The notes beneath the pieces are model-generated. The model was not told where the DNA came from. It searched no databases and was given only the letters and a program-made list of their open reading frames with translations. A DNA stretch of 9,625 nt from an uncultured Alistipes sp. (GTDB taxonomy: Bacteria > Bacteroidota > Bacteroidia > Bacteroidales > Rikenellaceae): the NCBI GenBank assembly GCA_947173915.1, contig CAMWGZ010000039.1, positions 1 through 9,625 of the forward strand, written 5' to 3'. Positions 1-4,137 of the stretch are shown here, piece by piece; the first letter of the stretch is position 1, and every line of letters begins with the position of its first letter. The translations under genes and the position numbers were made by a program.

Positions 1-119
1 AGTTTGGTCATGTCCATCGTCAGCAGGAGGGTGCGCGACCCGAGCCGTGCCGCCGCCGCCGCCGCTTCGCAGCCGGCGTGACCGCCTCCGACGACGATGA
101 TATCGTAGTGCAGAATCAT
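1..119 (-). CDS. mnmG: tRNA uridine-5-carboxymethylaminomethyl modification enzyme MnmG, N-terminal part
   Basis: Only the first 39 codons lie in the window; the gene runs off the left edge. The peptide opens [20 protein letters not shown] and continues with an Ala-rich helix and LLLTMDMTK. This is the FAD-binding Rossmann start (GGGHAGCE, the GxGxxG dinucleotide fold) typical of MnmG/GidA. With MnmE, that enzyme modifies C5 of the wobble uridine in several tRNAs, in the cytoplasm. The start is the ATG at 119-117; the conserved motif begins a few residues after it, as usual for this family. A TATCTTTG -7 box lies 62 nt upstream, so the gene probably has its own promoter although tag lies upstream on the same strand. 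Identification is from a short but very characteristic segment. Confidence 0.93.
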   Translation of the reverse strand, partial: MILHYDIIVVGGGHAGCEAAAAAARLGSRTLLLTMDMTK

Positions 120-145
120 GTTTTTATGGCTTTTTTATCGTGTTC

Positions 146-171
146 CGGACCTTGGCCGGGGGCGAGGTCCG
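146..171 (-). other. Hairpin in the mnmG leader
   Basis: CGGACCT and AGGTCCG form a perfect 7-bp stem with a GC-rich loop that can pair further (GCC with GGC). It lies between the proposed mnmG -7 box and the start codon, so it would be in the 5' untranslated leader. On the minus strand the 3' flank is A-rich rather than U-rich, so it is not a convincing terminator for tag. Confidence 0.4.
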
Positions 172-180
172 AAGACGGGA

Positions 181-188
181 CAAAGATA
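181..188 (-). promoter_or_regulatory. Probable -7 promoter element for mnmG
   Basis: On the minus strand this reads TATCTTTG, an exact match to the Bacteroidetes -7 consensus TAnnTTTG. It sits 8 nt past the tag stop codon and 62 nt ahead of the mnmG ATG. I do not see a good -33 TTTG at the expected distance, so the match rests on the -7 box alone. Confidence 0.5.
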
Positions 189-195
189 CGTATTT

Positions 196-768
196 TTACT
201 CTTTCCGGCAGATGCAGTCCGCCAGGTGGTCGTCGATGAATCCCGTCGCCTGCAGGTAGGCGTAACAGATGGTGGTGCCGAAGAACTTGAATCCCCGCCG
301 CTTCATGTCCCGACTCATGGCATCCGACTCGGGGGAGCAGACGGGGAGTTCGGCCAGCGCACGGAAACTATTGACGATCGGCTTTCGTCCGGGAAAGAAC
401 GATAGGGTGTAGTCGTAGAAACTGCCGAACTCCTCCCGGATGGCCAGGAACAACCGTGCGTTGTGGATTGTAGCTTTGATTTTCAGCCGATTCCGTACGA
501 TGCCTTCGTCGTGCATCAGCCGCTCGGCCTCCTCGTCGGTCATCCGAGCCACCCGTTCGGCATCGAAATCGAAGAAGGCCCGGCGGTATCCATCGCGTTT
601 TCTGAGTATGGTCAGCCAACTCAGCCCGGCCTGGGCGCTCTCCAGCACGAGGAACTCGAACAGCGTCTTCTCGTCGGTTACAAGCCGTCCCCACTCCGTG
701 TCGTGGTATTTGGCGTAGAGTTCGTCCGTGCCGCACCAGCCGCAACGTCCGTTTATCAGGTCCTGCAT
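196..768 (-). CDS. tag: DNA-3-methyladenine glycosylase I (Tag)
   Basis: This 190-aa protein matches the Tag family in length and motifs. Tag removes 3-methyladenine from alkylated DNA as the first step of base excision repair. The N-terminus (CGWCGTDELYAKYHDTEWG) contains Cys9 and His22, and the C-terminus has His181 and Cys185 in DDHLADC. By comparison with E. coli Tag (C4, H17, H175, C179) these are the zinc ligands. The catalytic-pocket segment LESAQAGLSWLTILRKR is present with Glu43 and Trp51. The frame stays open upstream to about 891, but I chose the ATG at 768 because the family motif begins eight residues later and a good promoter at 803-832 would exclude an earlier start. The gene is intact. 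It is read toward mnmG and lies downstream of the tRNA-Thr terminator. Confidence 0.95.
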   Translation of the reverse strand: MQDLINGRCGWCGTDELYAKYHDTEWGRLVTDEKTLFEFLVLESAQAGLSWLTILRKRDGYRRAFFDFDAERVARMTDEEAERLMHDEGIVRNRLKIKATIHNARLFLAIREEFGSFYDYTLSFFPGRKPIVNSFRALAELPVCSPESDAMSRDMKRRGFKFFGTTICYAYLQATGFIDDHLADCICRKE

Positions 769-802
769 GGTTTTGTCGTATGTGGTCGTTTGTCTTGCGG
801 TG

Positions 803-832
803 TAAAGATAGGATTTTCGGAGGAGAAACAAT
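803..832 (-). promoter_or_regulatory. Promoter of tag
   Basis: The minus strand shows ATTG (832-829), an 18-nt spacer and TATCTTTA (810-803), a 7/8 match to the -7 consensus TAnnTTTG. Transcription would begin near 797, about 28 nt before the ATG at 768. Confidence 0.6.
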
Positions 833-868
833 GCGCGACGGCCGCGAATTGCCGGCCTGAGGTATTTG

Positions 869-904
869 CCGGAGGCGGGTTTTGCAGCCACACTCCGCCT
901 CCGG
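869..904 (-). other. GC-rich 10-bp hairpin between tag and the tRNA terminator
   Basis: CCGGAGGCGG (869-878) and CCGCCTCCGG (895-904) are perfect inverted repeats with a 16-nt loop. It lies directly downstream of the tRNA-Thr terminator on the minus strand and could act as a back-up stop. No U-tract follows, so the role is uncertain. Confidence 0.4.
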
Positions 905-909
905 AGATG

Positions 910-945
910 AAAAAAGCGACTACGTTTTAGCGTAGTCGCTTTTTT
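910..945 (-). terminator. Rho-independent terminator of tRNA-Thr copy 1
   Basis: A perfect 15-bp stem (AAAAAAGCGACTACG with CGTAGTCGCTTTTTT) surrounds a 6-nt loop. On the minus strand it follows the tRNA 3' end by 4 nt and ends in a run of six T. The A/T symmetry lets it work in both directions. The stem core GCGACTACG is shared with the terminator of the second tRNA-Thr at 3835-3867. Confidence 0.85.
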
Positions 946-948
946 TCT

Positions 949-1021
949 GAGCCGAAACCGAGATTTGAACTCGGGACCCCTTCATTACGAGTGAAGTGCT
1001 CTACCGCTGAGCTATTTCGGC
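949..1021. repeat. Left copy of a 73-bp direct repeat (tRNA-Thr), partner at 3876-3948
   Basis: The two 73-bp segments are identical and in the same orientation, and identity stops at both ends. The adjoining terminators are related but diverged. Together they frame a 2.85-kb AT-rich segment, which fits either a duplicated tRNA/terminator module or element-borne attachment sites. Full-length copies at both ends are unusual for simple integration into a tRNA 3' end. Confidence 0.8.
950..1021 (-). tRNA. tRNA-Thr(CGU), copy 1
   Basis: A complete cloverleaf reads on the minus strand. The acceptor pairs GCCGAAA with TTTCGGC, the D-stem pairs GCTC with GAGC, and the anticodon stem pairs CTTCA with TGAAG around loop CTCGTAA (anticodon CGT at 989-987). 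The T-stem pairs CCGAG with CTCGG and the loop is TTCAAAT. The discriminator base is T and CCA is not encoded. The 72-nt gene is identical to the copy at 3877-3948; identity covers 73 bp (949-1021). It lies at the left border of the AT-rich insert. No convincing Bacteroidetes promoter is visible in its AT-rich 5' flank, unlike copy 2. Confidence 0.95.
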
Positions 1022-1138
1022 CTTTTGCTGAAAGTCAGTCGGTTATAAAGCCCGAAAAAGTGGATTTGGGCGCAATGTGTAACATGACGGCCTGCGTTGT
1101 TTGCAGTTAAACAATATTGAATTAGTTGATAATTTGAT

Positions 1139-1206
1139 AAATAGAAAAAGTGACAAACTATGTTGAAAGGGTAATTATATAGCTCCTCGTTTTTAGTCTG
1201 TCACTT
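1139..1206 (-). terminator. Long palindrome, copy 1: probable terminator after the broken gene
   Basis: Arms AAGTGACAAACTA (1148-1160) and TAGTCTGTCACTT (1194-1206) pair 12 of 13 around a 33-nt centre. On the minus strand the stem is followed by TTTTTCTATTT, so it looks like a rho-independent terminator 81 bp past the end of the decayed gene. It is homologous to the palindrome at 1802-1869, sharing the tail, the arms and an inner AAAGGGT. The rest of 1022-1287 holds no gene I can support. Confidence 0.6.
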
Positions 1207-1287
1207 GTCGTTGTCAAAGGAAAACCGCATTTTTTCGGCCATTTCTCCTTAACCTTTATAGATACGATGCAATTCAACTCCACCGAA

Positions 1288-1697
1288 TTATTTTACAAAC
1301 TGCATCAGATAGTTTTCGCAAAATCCCGCTAACGGGAATTTCACCACCTCGTTCCGTCCGTCGGGCGTGGCGTGATTGTATTGGCTTTCACGTGGTAGTC
1401 GAATAAATTCGCTTTCTCGTCCGTTCCCTCGATTCGTATTTCGTTTGCCGCCATTACGCCGATTATTCCGTCCATATCTTCGAGTTTGCACTTTCCTCCG
1501 AATATATAGTGCCGATGCTTCGTAAGCGTTATTTCGATGGGCTTTGTCGTGTCTGCCATATTAGGCGTGAATAGATAAATAAATGTTTCGGGATATATTC
1601 CGTCTTCGGGTTTCTCGACAAGCAGGGCTATTGCGTCTGTCTTGCTCCATTCGGTCAACTTGCAAATAGCTTGTTTGTCCTCTCATGTTTTGGTCAT
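1288..1697 (-). pseudogene. Decayed small gene of unknown function (nonsense codon plus frameshift)
   Basis: Reading leftwards from an ATG at 1697 the frame gives M-T-K-T, a TGA at 1685-1683, then EDKQAICKLTEWSKTDAIAL and a good coding stretch through ANTI near 1370. The frame then runs into a stop at 1341, while the adjacent frame continues with HATPDGRNEVVKFPLAGF and on to a TAA at 1288. Adding one base near ATC/CAC at about 1370 joins the two halves smoothly (NTI-HATPDG), so a single-base deletion is likely. A TTG at 1658 could start a 105-aa product ending at 1341, but without its natural C-terminus. The intact protein would be about 135 aa. I do not recognise the family. A promoter (1773-1803) remains upstream. 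Confidence 0.6.
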
Positions 1698-1772
1698 TCA
1701 TTCCGTTTTGGTTGTTTGTATCTGTTCATTGCAGCTAAAATTTAAGTATTGTTTGTCTTTATCTTATCTCTA

Positions 1773-1803
1773 TAAAGATAAGATTATTAGTCGAATAAAC
1801 AAA
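1773..1803 (-). promoter_or_regulatory. Strong Bacteroidetes-type promoter ahead of the broken gene
   Basis: On the minus strand TTTG (1803-1800), a 19-nt spacer and TATCTTTA (1780-1773) match the Bacteroidetes consensus at 11 of 12 positions with ideal spacing. The -7 box lies inside a perfect 8-bp inverted repeat, ATCTTATC (1761-1768) with GATAAGAT (1777-1784), which could be an operator or a 5' RNA hairpin. The promoter begins right behind the palindromic terminator at 1802-1869. Confidence 0.65.
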
Positions 1804-1869
1804 ATAGAAAAGTGACAAACTCTGCAAAAGGGTCTTATAGACTAACCTTTTTCCCAAAGTTTGTCACTT
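1802..1869 (-). terminator. Long palindrome, copy 2: probable terminator of the lipoprotein operon
   Basis: Arms AAGTGACAAACT (1810-1821) and AGTTTGTCACTT (1858-1869) pair perfectly over 12 bp, and an inner AAAAGG/CCTTTT pairing extends the fold. On the minus strand it lies 79 bp past the lipoprotein stop and is followed by TTCTATTTTG. The outer sequence aligns to copy 1 (1139-1206) with 20 of 21 positions at the tail and left arm. The next gene's -33 box overlaps the U-tract. Confidence 0.65.
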
Positions 1870-1948
1870 GGAATAAAAAGGACAAACTCGTGCAGGCGGA
1901 AGTATAAAATAAACCGTTCTGTTCGGGTCTGTCCTATGTTCCTGATAA

Positions 1949-2650
1949 TTAGTATAATTCTTTGTTCAAACGATCGTAATCTGCTCTAATTTTAGCTTTC
2001 ACATCTTTCATGCAAGCTTTGAAGGCTTCAAGAGCGGTTTTGTGTTTTGCATTTCCAGCTGAATAGCCATAATACAAAGCGACATATCTTTTATCGTAGT
2101 GGAAGTCCGAGGTGTAACTTCCCACAAGATTTTGGGATTTGTCGTAGATATCAATCTTTACCATTAACGATGATTGTGCTTTTTTAGATGGCATGCCAAG
2201 TAAGTATGGGATGCCGAATAATGGATATGCTCCAATCCATCGCATCCCAATACGCACAATACTGTAACCATTAACCACCTGACATGTTATGTAACCCTTA
2301 CGAGTTCCATATTGTTGACAAATATTCGTAGTCGCATCTTTCTCGAAATAGGTTGTTAAATCATGAATTGCAGGGTCGCGATAGGTCGTAGATGAGGAAT
2401 AGCCATTATTGAATGACATTCCCGTTTGCCCTATAAGATGATGCGTGCTGTAAGATGATCCTGACGAATTGGTGGTTGCTATTCCAAATACATTTTCCAA
2501 ACTTTGAGTATCCATTATAGGGGTCAATGGAGGCAACAAATCAGAATAGTCTTCTTTTACAGGAATGGCTTCGCTCATATAAAGGCTTGCACAGCCATTC
2601 AATGAAACCATTGAGATAAAAGCAACCGTAACAAACAATAGTTTTTTCAT
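1949..2650 (-). CDS. Predicted lipoprotein of unknown function
   Basis: This 233-aa protein starts with a lipoprotein signal: MKK, a hydrophobic core (LLFVTVAFISMV) and the lipobox L17-N-G-C20, so it should be acylated at Cys20 and membrane-anchored outside the cytoplasm. The mature part begins with a Pro-rich stretch, then a Ser/Thr/Gly-rich segment (about residues 60-90). A moderately hydrophobic Gly/Pro segment (about 140-155, IGAYPLFGIPYLLGMP) follows. Next come a beta-strand-like region and a charged helical C-terminus (about 205-233). I do not recognise the family. Only 6 bp separate it from the 65-aa membrane protein upstream, so the two are almost certainly one operon. Codon use is AT-rich, unlike the flanks. 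Reading frame and signal peptide are clear; function is unknown. A spanin-like or surface role is possible but unsupported. Confidence 0.85.
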   Translation of the reverse strand: MKKLLFVTVAFISMVSLNGCASLYMSEAIPVKEDYSDLLPPLTPIMDTQSLENVFGIATTNSSGSSYSTHHLIGQTGMSFNNGYSSSTTYRDPAIHDLTTYFEKDATTNICQQYGTRKGYITCQVVNGYSIVRIGMRWIGAYPLFGIPYLLGMPSKKAQSSLMVKIDIYDKSQNLVGSYTSDFHYDKRYVALYYGYSAGNAKHKTALEAFKACMKDVKAKIRADYDRLNKELY

Positions 2651-2656
2651 AATTAT

Positions 2657-2854
2657 TTACTCTTTATTTTTGCAATAGTTGATTACATACTTTACAAGAA
2701 CTGCAACCTGAATAGCAGTTGTTACCACTCCGAAGATGGTGCTGATCCAAAATAAAGTATTAAGGTCATGTTTTTCTGCAAATCCGATAGCGGTAAGGGC
2801 AATAGCCAGCGAAACATTGGATTTGCTCACTTTGGGGGTAATATTGGTACCCAT
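2657..2854 (-). CDS. Small integral membrane protein (65 aa), unknown function
   Basis: The ATG at 2854 opens a 65-aa protein. It has a short polar N-terminus (about 1-13), a short apolar segment (about 14-26) and a clear transmembrane helix (about 33-54, FWISTIFGVVTTAIQVAVLV). It ends in a Lys-rich tail (YCKNKE), so probably one or two spans with the charged C-terminus in the cytoplasm. It lies 6 bp upstream of the lipoprotein gene and about 50 bp downstream of the terminator of the structured RNA at 2906-3131. I see no separate promoter in that 50-bp gap, so expression may depend on read-through of the terminator. Small size, hydrophobicity and position recall holins or small toxins, but there is no sequence motif to support either. 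No family recognised. Confidence 0.65.
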   Translation of the reverse strand: MGTNITPKVSKSNVSLAIALTAIGFAEKHDLNTLFWISTIFGVVTTAIQVAVLVKYVINYCKNKE

Positions 2855-2905
2855 AACGATAAAATTTTGTTACCGCCCCAACTCCTGCTGCGGTGGGTTA
2901 TGTGC

Positions 2906-3131
2906 AAAAAGAAAGTGTGGAGTTGTTCACTTATTCGATAGGAGGCTCTGGTAAGCCCAAACAGAAATAAGCAACACCCCACACTTGAGCAGATATATCG
3001 AAAGGATATAATCTACACAAGGTGAAGAGCGTTTGTAAGCTTATCCCTCTGTTTTGAAATTTACCAGATTTCCTATCGAGGATTCAGCGAAACACTTTCA
3101 CTAATCAATATGTCTGCCACCTATTCGGTGA
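2906..3131 (-). ncRNA. Candidate structured RNA, about 226 nt, with promoter and terminator
   Basis: This non-coding stretch is dense in pairing on the minus strand. In 5'-3' order: a 4-bp hairpin at the 5' end (CACC/GGTG, 3130-3118); a perfect 7-bp hairpin with a GTG loop (3102-3086); arm A1 (3078-3061); a 9-bp hairpin with one bulge (3014-2991); then arm B1 (2986-2966), A2 (2954-2936) and B2 (2935-2913). A1/A2 pair over 15 bp (CGATAGGA with TCCTATCG, CTGGTAA with TTACCAG). B1/B2 pair over 18 bp in three blocks. B2 is followed by TCTTTTT, so B looks like a terminator. Because A2 lies in the loop of B, the two helices interlace as a pseudoknot or compete. A -7 box at 3144-3137 would start the RNA near 3131. 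It may be a free small RNA or an attenuated leader for the membrane-protein operon. Confidence 0.5.
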
Positions 3132-3136
3132 CAATG

Positions 3137-3166
3137 CAAAGTTAGAAAATGTTTTTGAATTACAAT
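3137..3166 (-). promoter_or_regulatory. Promoter for the structured RNA / membrane-protein operon
   Basis: Minus strand: ATTG (3166-3163), an 18-nt spacer and TAACTTTG (3144-3137), an exact match to the -7 consensus TAnnTTTG. Predicted start near 3131, directly at the first hairpin of the proposed RNA. Confidence 0.55.
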
Positions 3167-3200
3167 GCTCTCCGCTGGGGTGTTGCCGTATTTAATTGTG

Positions 3201-3232
3201 CAAAGTTCTTGAAAATAAAGTTTCTATCCAAT
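3201..3232 (-). promoter_or_regulatory. Possible second, upstream promoter
   Basis: Minus strand: ATTG (3232-3229), a 20-nt spacer and GAACTTTG (3208-3201), one mismatch to the -7 consensus. The surrounding sequence (GCAAAGTT followed by GAAAAT) resembles that at 3136-3150, as if the promoter region were duplicated. It overlaps the terminator palindrome at 3217-3258. Confidence 0.25.
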
Positions 3233-3258
3233 AGGTTACGCTATGGAATCGAAACTTT
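3217..3258 (-). terminator. Palindromic terminator after the 98-aa gene
   Basis: AAAGTTTC (3217-3224) and GAAACTTT (3251-3258) pair perfectly. The inner sequence adds two further 4-bp blocks separated by single mismatches, giving a 42-bp imperfect palindrome with a small loop. On the minus strand it is followed by ATTTTC and starts 17 bp past the stop of the 98-aa gene. It is not obviously homologous to the palindromes at 1139-1206 and 1802-1869. Confidence 0.5.
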
Positions 3259-3275
3259 GTTAGTTGTAAGTTGGG

Positions 3276-3572
3276 TTAATCGTTCCCGCAGATTTCTTGT
3301 ATTACGCCGTTCATGTAAATCGCCTGCCCGCTTGTCAGCCGTCCCCACCAGCGACACCCTAATTTGTCGATGATGATTTCGCCTTGCTCTTTCAGTCGTT
3401 CGGCCAGCCACGGCGTAACCAGCCACCATTCCAGTACTTCTTCTCCGTTAAAAGGGTAGATGTATTCTTCGTCGATTTTTCCCGTTCGTATCAGGTCTTC
3501 GACTACCGTGCTTTGTCCCCATAGAACATGAATGTCCGTAATCCGTTTGGCTCTCTCTTGTGTTTCGTACAT
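3276..3572 (-). CDS. Small Trp-rich hypothetical protein (98 aa)
   Basis: The protein begins MYETQERAKRITDIHVLWGQ and has a charged helical N-terminal half. Its C-terminal half carries two Trp pairs (LEWWLVTPWLAERL and CRWWGRLTSGQ) and ends in IQEICGND. There are six Trp in 98 residues, no signal peptide and no membrane segment, so it is probably a small cytoplasmic protein. The style recalls short conserved proteins carried by Bacteroidales phages and mobile elements, but I cannot name a family. The ATG at 3572 is chosen as the first in-frame ATG. A hairpin (3573-3597) abuts this start codon and would cover the ribosome-binding region. A terminator-like palindrome follows the stop codon. It is the first gene inside the right border of the insert and is co-oriented with the others. 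Confidence 0.7.
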   Translation of the reverse strand: MYETQERAKRITDIHVLWGQSTVVEDLIRTGKIDEEYIYPFNGEEVLEWWLVTPWLAERLKEQGEIIIDKLGCRWWGRLTSGQAIYMNGVIQEICGND

Positions 3573-3597
3573 AGCGATTAAGTTTTTGTTTATCGCT
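3573..3597 (-). promoter_or_regulatory. Inverted repeat abutting the 98-aa gene start
   Basis: AGCGATTAA (3573-3581) and TTTATCGCT (3589-3597) pair 8 of 9 around a 7-nt loop. On the mRNA this hairpin ends immediately before the ATG and would bury the initiation region; as DNA it could be a repressor operator. No Shine-Dalgarno is visible. Confidence 0.4.
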
Positions 3598-3700
3598 TAT
3601 CAGTAGTAATCCAACTTCATGTAATATCAATAATCTTATGCTGTTAGATGGTTTCGGGCATAAATAGGGGTGGTCTGTTTTATGTGGAATCCTATTAAAT

Positions 3701-3750
3701 GGGAGGGATGAAAATTCGATTTCCCATCCGAAAAGGGGGAGGGGTGAAAA
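3701..3750. repeat. Pair of 14-bp G-rich direct repeats
   Basis: GGGAGGGATGAAAA (3701-3714) and GGGAGGGGTGAAAA (3737-3750) differ at one position. They lie in the gene-free stretch 3598-3834, which has no coding region I can support. They could be protein-binding repeats or chance in a purine-rich tract. Confidence 0.35.
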
Positions 3751-3766
3751 ATAGGGATTGTCCGCT

Positions 3767-3800
3767 CGGTCGGGGTATATGTACCGAAAAACTCCGACCG
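3767..3800. other. GC-rich hairpin near the right border of the insert
   Basis: CGGTCGGGG (3767-3775) and CTCCGACCG (3792-3800) form a 9-bp stem with one G-T position, around a 16-nt loop. The plus-strand 3' flank is pyrimidine-rich (ACTTTTC), so it could stop plus-strand transcription; nothing obvious is read that way here. It stands out from its AT-rich surroundings. Confidence 0.35.
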
Positions 3801-3834
3801 ACTTTTCAGCCCTTTTTCCCTCACTAAACGACAC

Positions 3835-3867
3835 AAAAAAGCGACTACGTAAAAAACGTAATCGCTT
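3835..3867 (-). terminator. Rho-independent terminator of tRNA-Thr copy 2
   Basis: AAGCGACTACGT (3839-3850) and ACGTAATCGCTT (3856-3867) form a 12-bp stem that includes one G-U pair on the minus-strand RNA, followed by six U. It starts 9 nt past the tRNA 3' end. The stem is a diverged version of the terminator at 910-945, so tRNA and terminator were duplicated together. Confidence 0.8.
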
Positions 3868-3875
3868 GATTTTGA

Positions 3876-3948
3876 GAGCCGAAACCGAGATTTGAACTCG
3901 GGACCCCTTCATTACGAGTGAAGTGCTCTACCGCTGAGCTATTTCGGC
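3876..3948. repeat. Right copy of the 73-bp tRNA-Thr direct repeat, partner at 949-1021
   Basis: Exact match to 949-1021 in the same orientation. The bases beyond the repeat differ at both ends (c versus a on the right, t versus a on the left), so the identical block is the tRNA gene plus one base. Confidence 0.8.
3877..3948 (-). tRNA. tRNA-Thr(CGU), copy 2
   Basis: Identical to the gene at 950-1021: 7-bp acceptor stem, anticodon loop CTCGTAA with anticodon CGT at 3916-3914, T-loop TTCAAAT, discriminator T, no encoded CCA. It stands at the right border of the AT-rich insert, and its 5' side adjoins native GC-richer sequence with a plausible promoter (3983-4014). That makes it the copy most likely to keep the ancestral promoter, while copy 1 sits next to tag. 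Confidence 0.95.
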
Positions 3949-3982
3949 ATTGCACGGTCCGCGAACGAACCTTATTGCGGTG

Positions 3983-4014
3983 CAAATGTCGGAAAAAAAT
4001 CGAATAAAATCAAT
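3983..4014 (-). promoter_or_regulatory. Promoter of tRNA-Thr copy 2
   Basis: Minus strand: ATTG (4014-4011), a 20-nt spacer and GACATTTG (3990-3983), a 7/8 match to TAnnTTTG. It lies 34 nt from the mature 5' end, leaving room for a short processed leader. Confidence 0.5.
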
Positions 4015-4025
4015 AGTCCGCACCG

Positions 4026-4041
4026 ATTTCTTGCAAGAAAT
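4026..4041. promoter_or_regulatory. Perfect 16-bp palindrome between divergent promoters
   Basis: ATTTCTTGCAAGAAAT is fully self-complementary. It lies between the leftward tRNA-Thr promoter and the rightward promoter of the 228-aa gene, 23 bp upstream of the latter's -7 box, so it would overlap or adjoin the -33 region. The form suits a dimeric DNA-binding protein. No regulator gene is adjacent. Confidence 0.4.
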
Positions 4042-4064
4042 ATGAAATTTTTCTCGATTCTTGC

Positions 4065-4072
4065 TATCTTCG
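4065..4072 (+). promoter_or_regulatory. Possible -7 promoter element for the 228-aa gene
   Basis: TATCTTCG matches the -7 consensus TAnnTTTG at 7 of 8 positions and sits 65 nt before the ATG at 4138. The -33 region is weak. The leader contains a 6-bp GC hairpin (CGGCGG at 4084-4089 with CCGCCG at 4100-4105). Confidence 0.4.
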
Positions 4073-4137
4073 CCCCCGCAAATCGGCGGGACGGAGTATC
4101 CGCCGCGGAATCTCAAACATATAAATATTAGGCCGTA

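Larger units (their letters stand above)
1022..3876. mobile_element. AT-rich accessory insert between two tRNA-Thr genes
   Basis: Base composition changes sharply here: the flanking genes are strongly GC-rich, while this stretch is AT-rich with many A/T runs. It carries only small or unknown genes on the minus strand, one decayed gene, long palindromes after each gene and a likely structured RNA. It is framed by identical tRNA-Thr genes. No integrase, transposase, relaxase or terminal inverted repeat is visible, so a mobile origin is inferred from composition, content and framing. Alternatives are an integrase-less remnant, a passively acquired cassette, or an insertion between two ancestral tandem tRNAs. 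Confidence 0.45.

Noticed and set aside
118..405. A 95-codon plus-strand frame across the mnmG-tag junction
   Set aside because: It is antisense to tag, with no motif, and is explained by GC-rich shadow coding.
769..891. N-terminal extension of tag by 41 codons
   Set aside because: The extension would run across a good promoter (803-832) and has no family similarity; Tag proteins start near the CGW motif.
1139..1869. The repeated palindromes as integron attC sites or a CRISPR array
   Set aside because: There is no GTTRRRY/RYYYAAC core pair and no integrase. There are only two copies 600 bp apart, so no regular repeat-spacer pattern.
2906..3131. The structured RNA as a retron msr-msd
   Set aside because: The enclosing inverted repeat is suggestive, but no reverse transcriptase is encoded in the window and the RNA ends in a terminator.
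3448..3912. A 154-codon minus-strand frame beginning inside tRNA-Thr copy 2
   Set aside because: It starts in the tRNA, runs through its terminator and overlaps the 98-aa gene in another frame. Such frames starting in tRNAs are a common annotation artefact.
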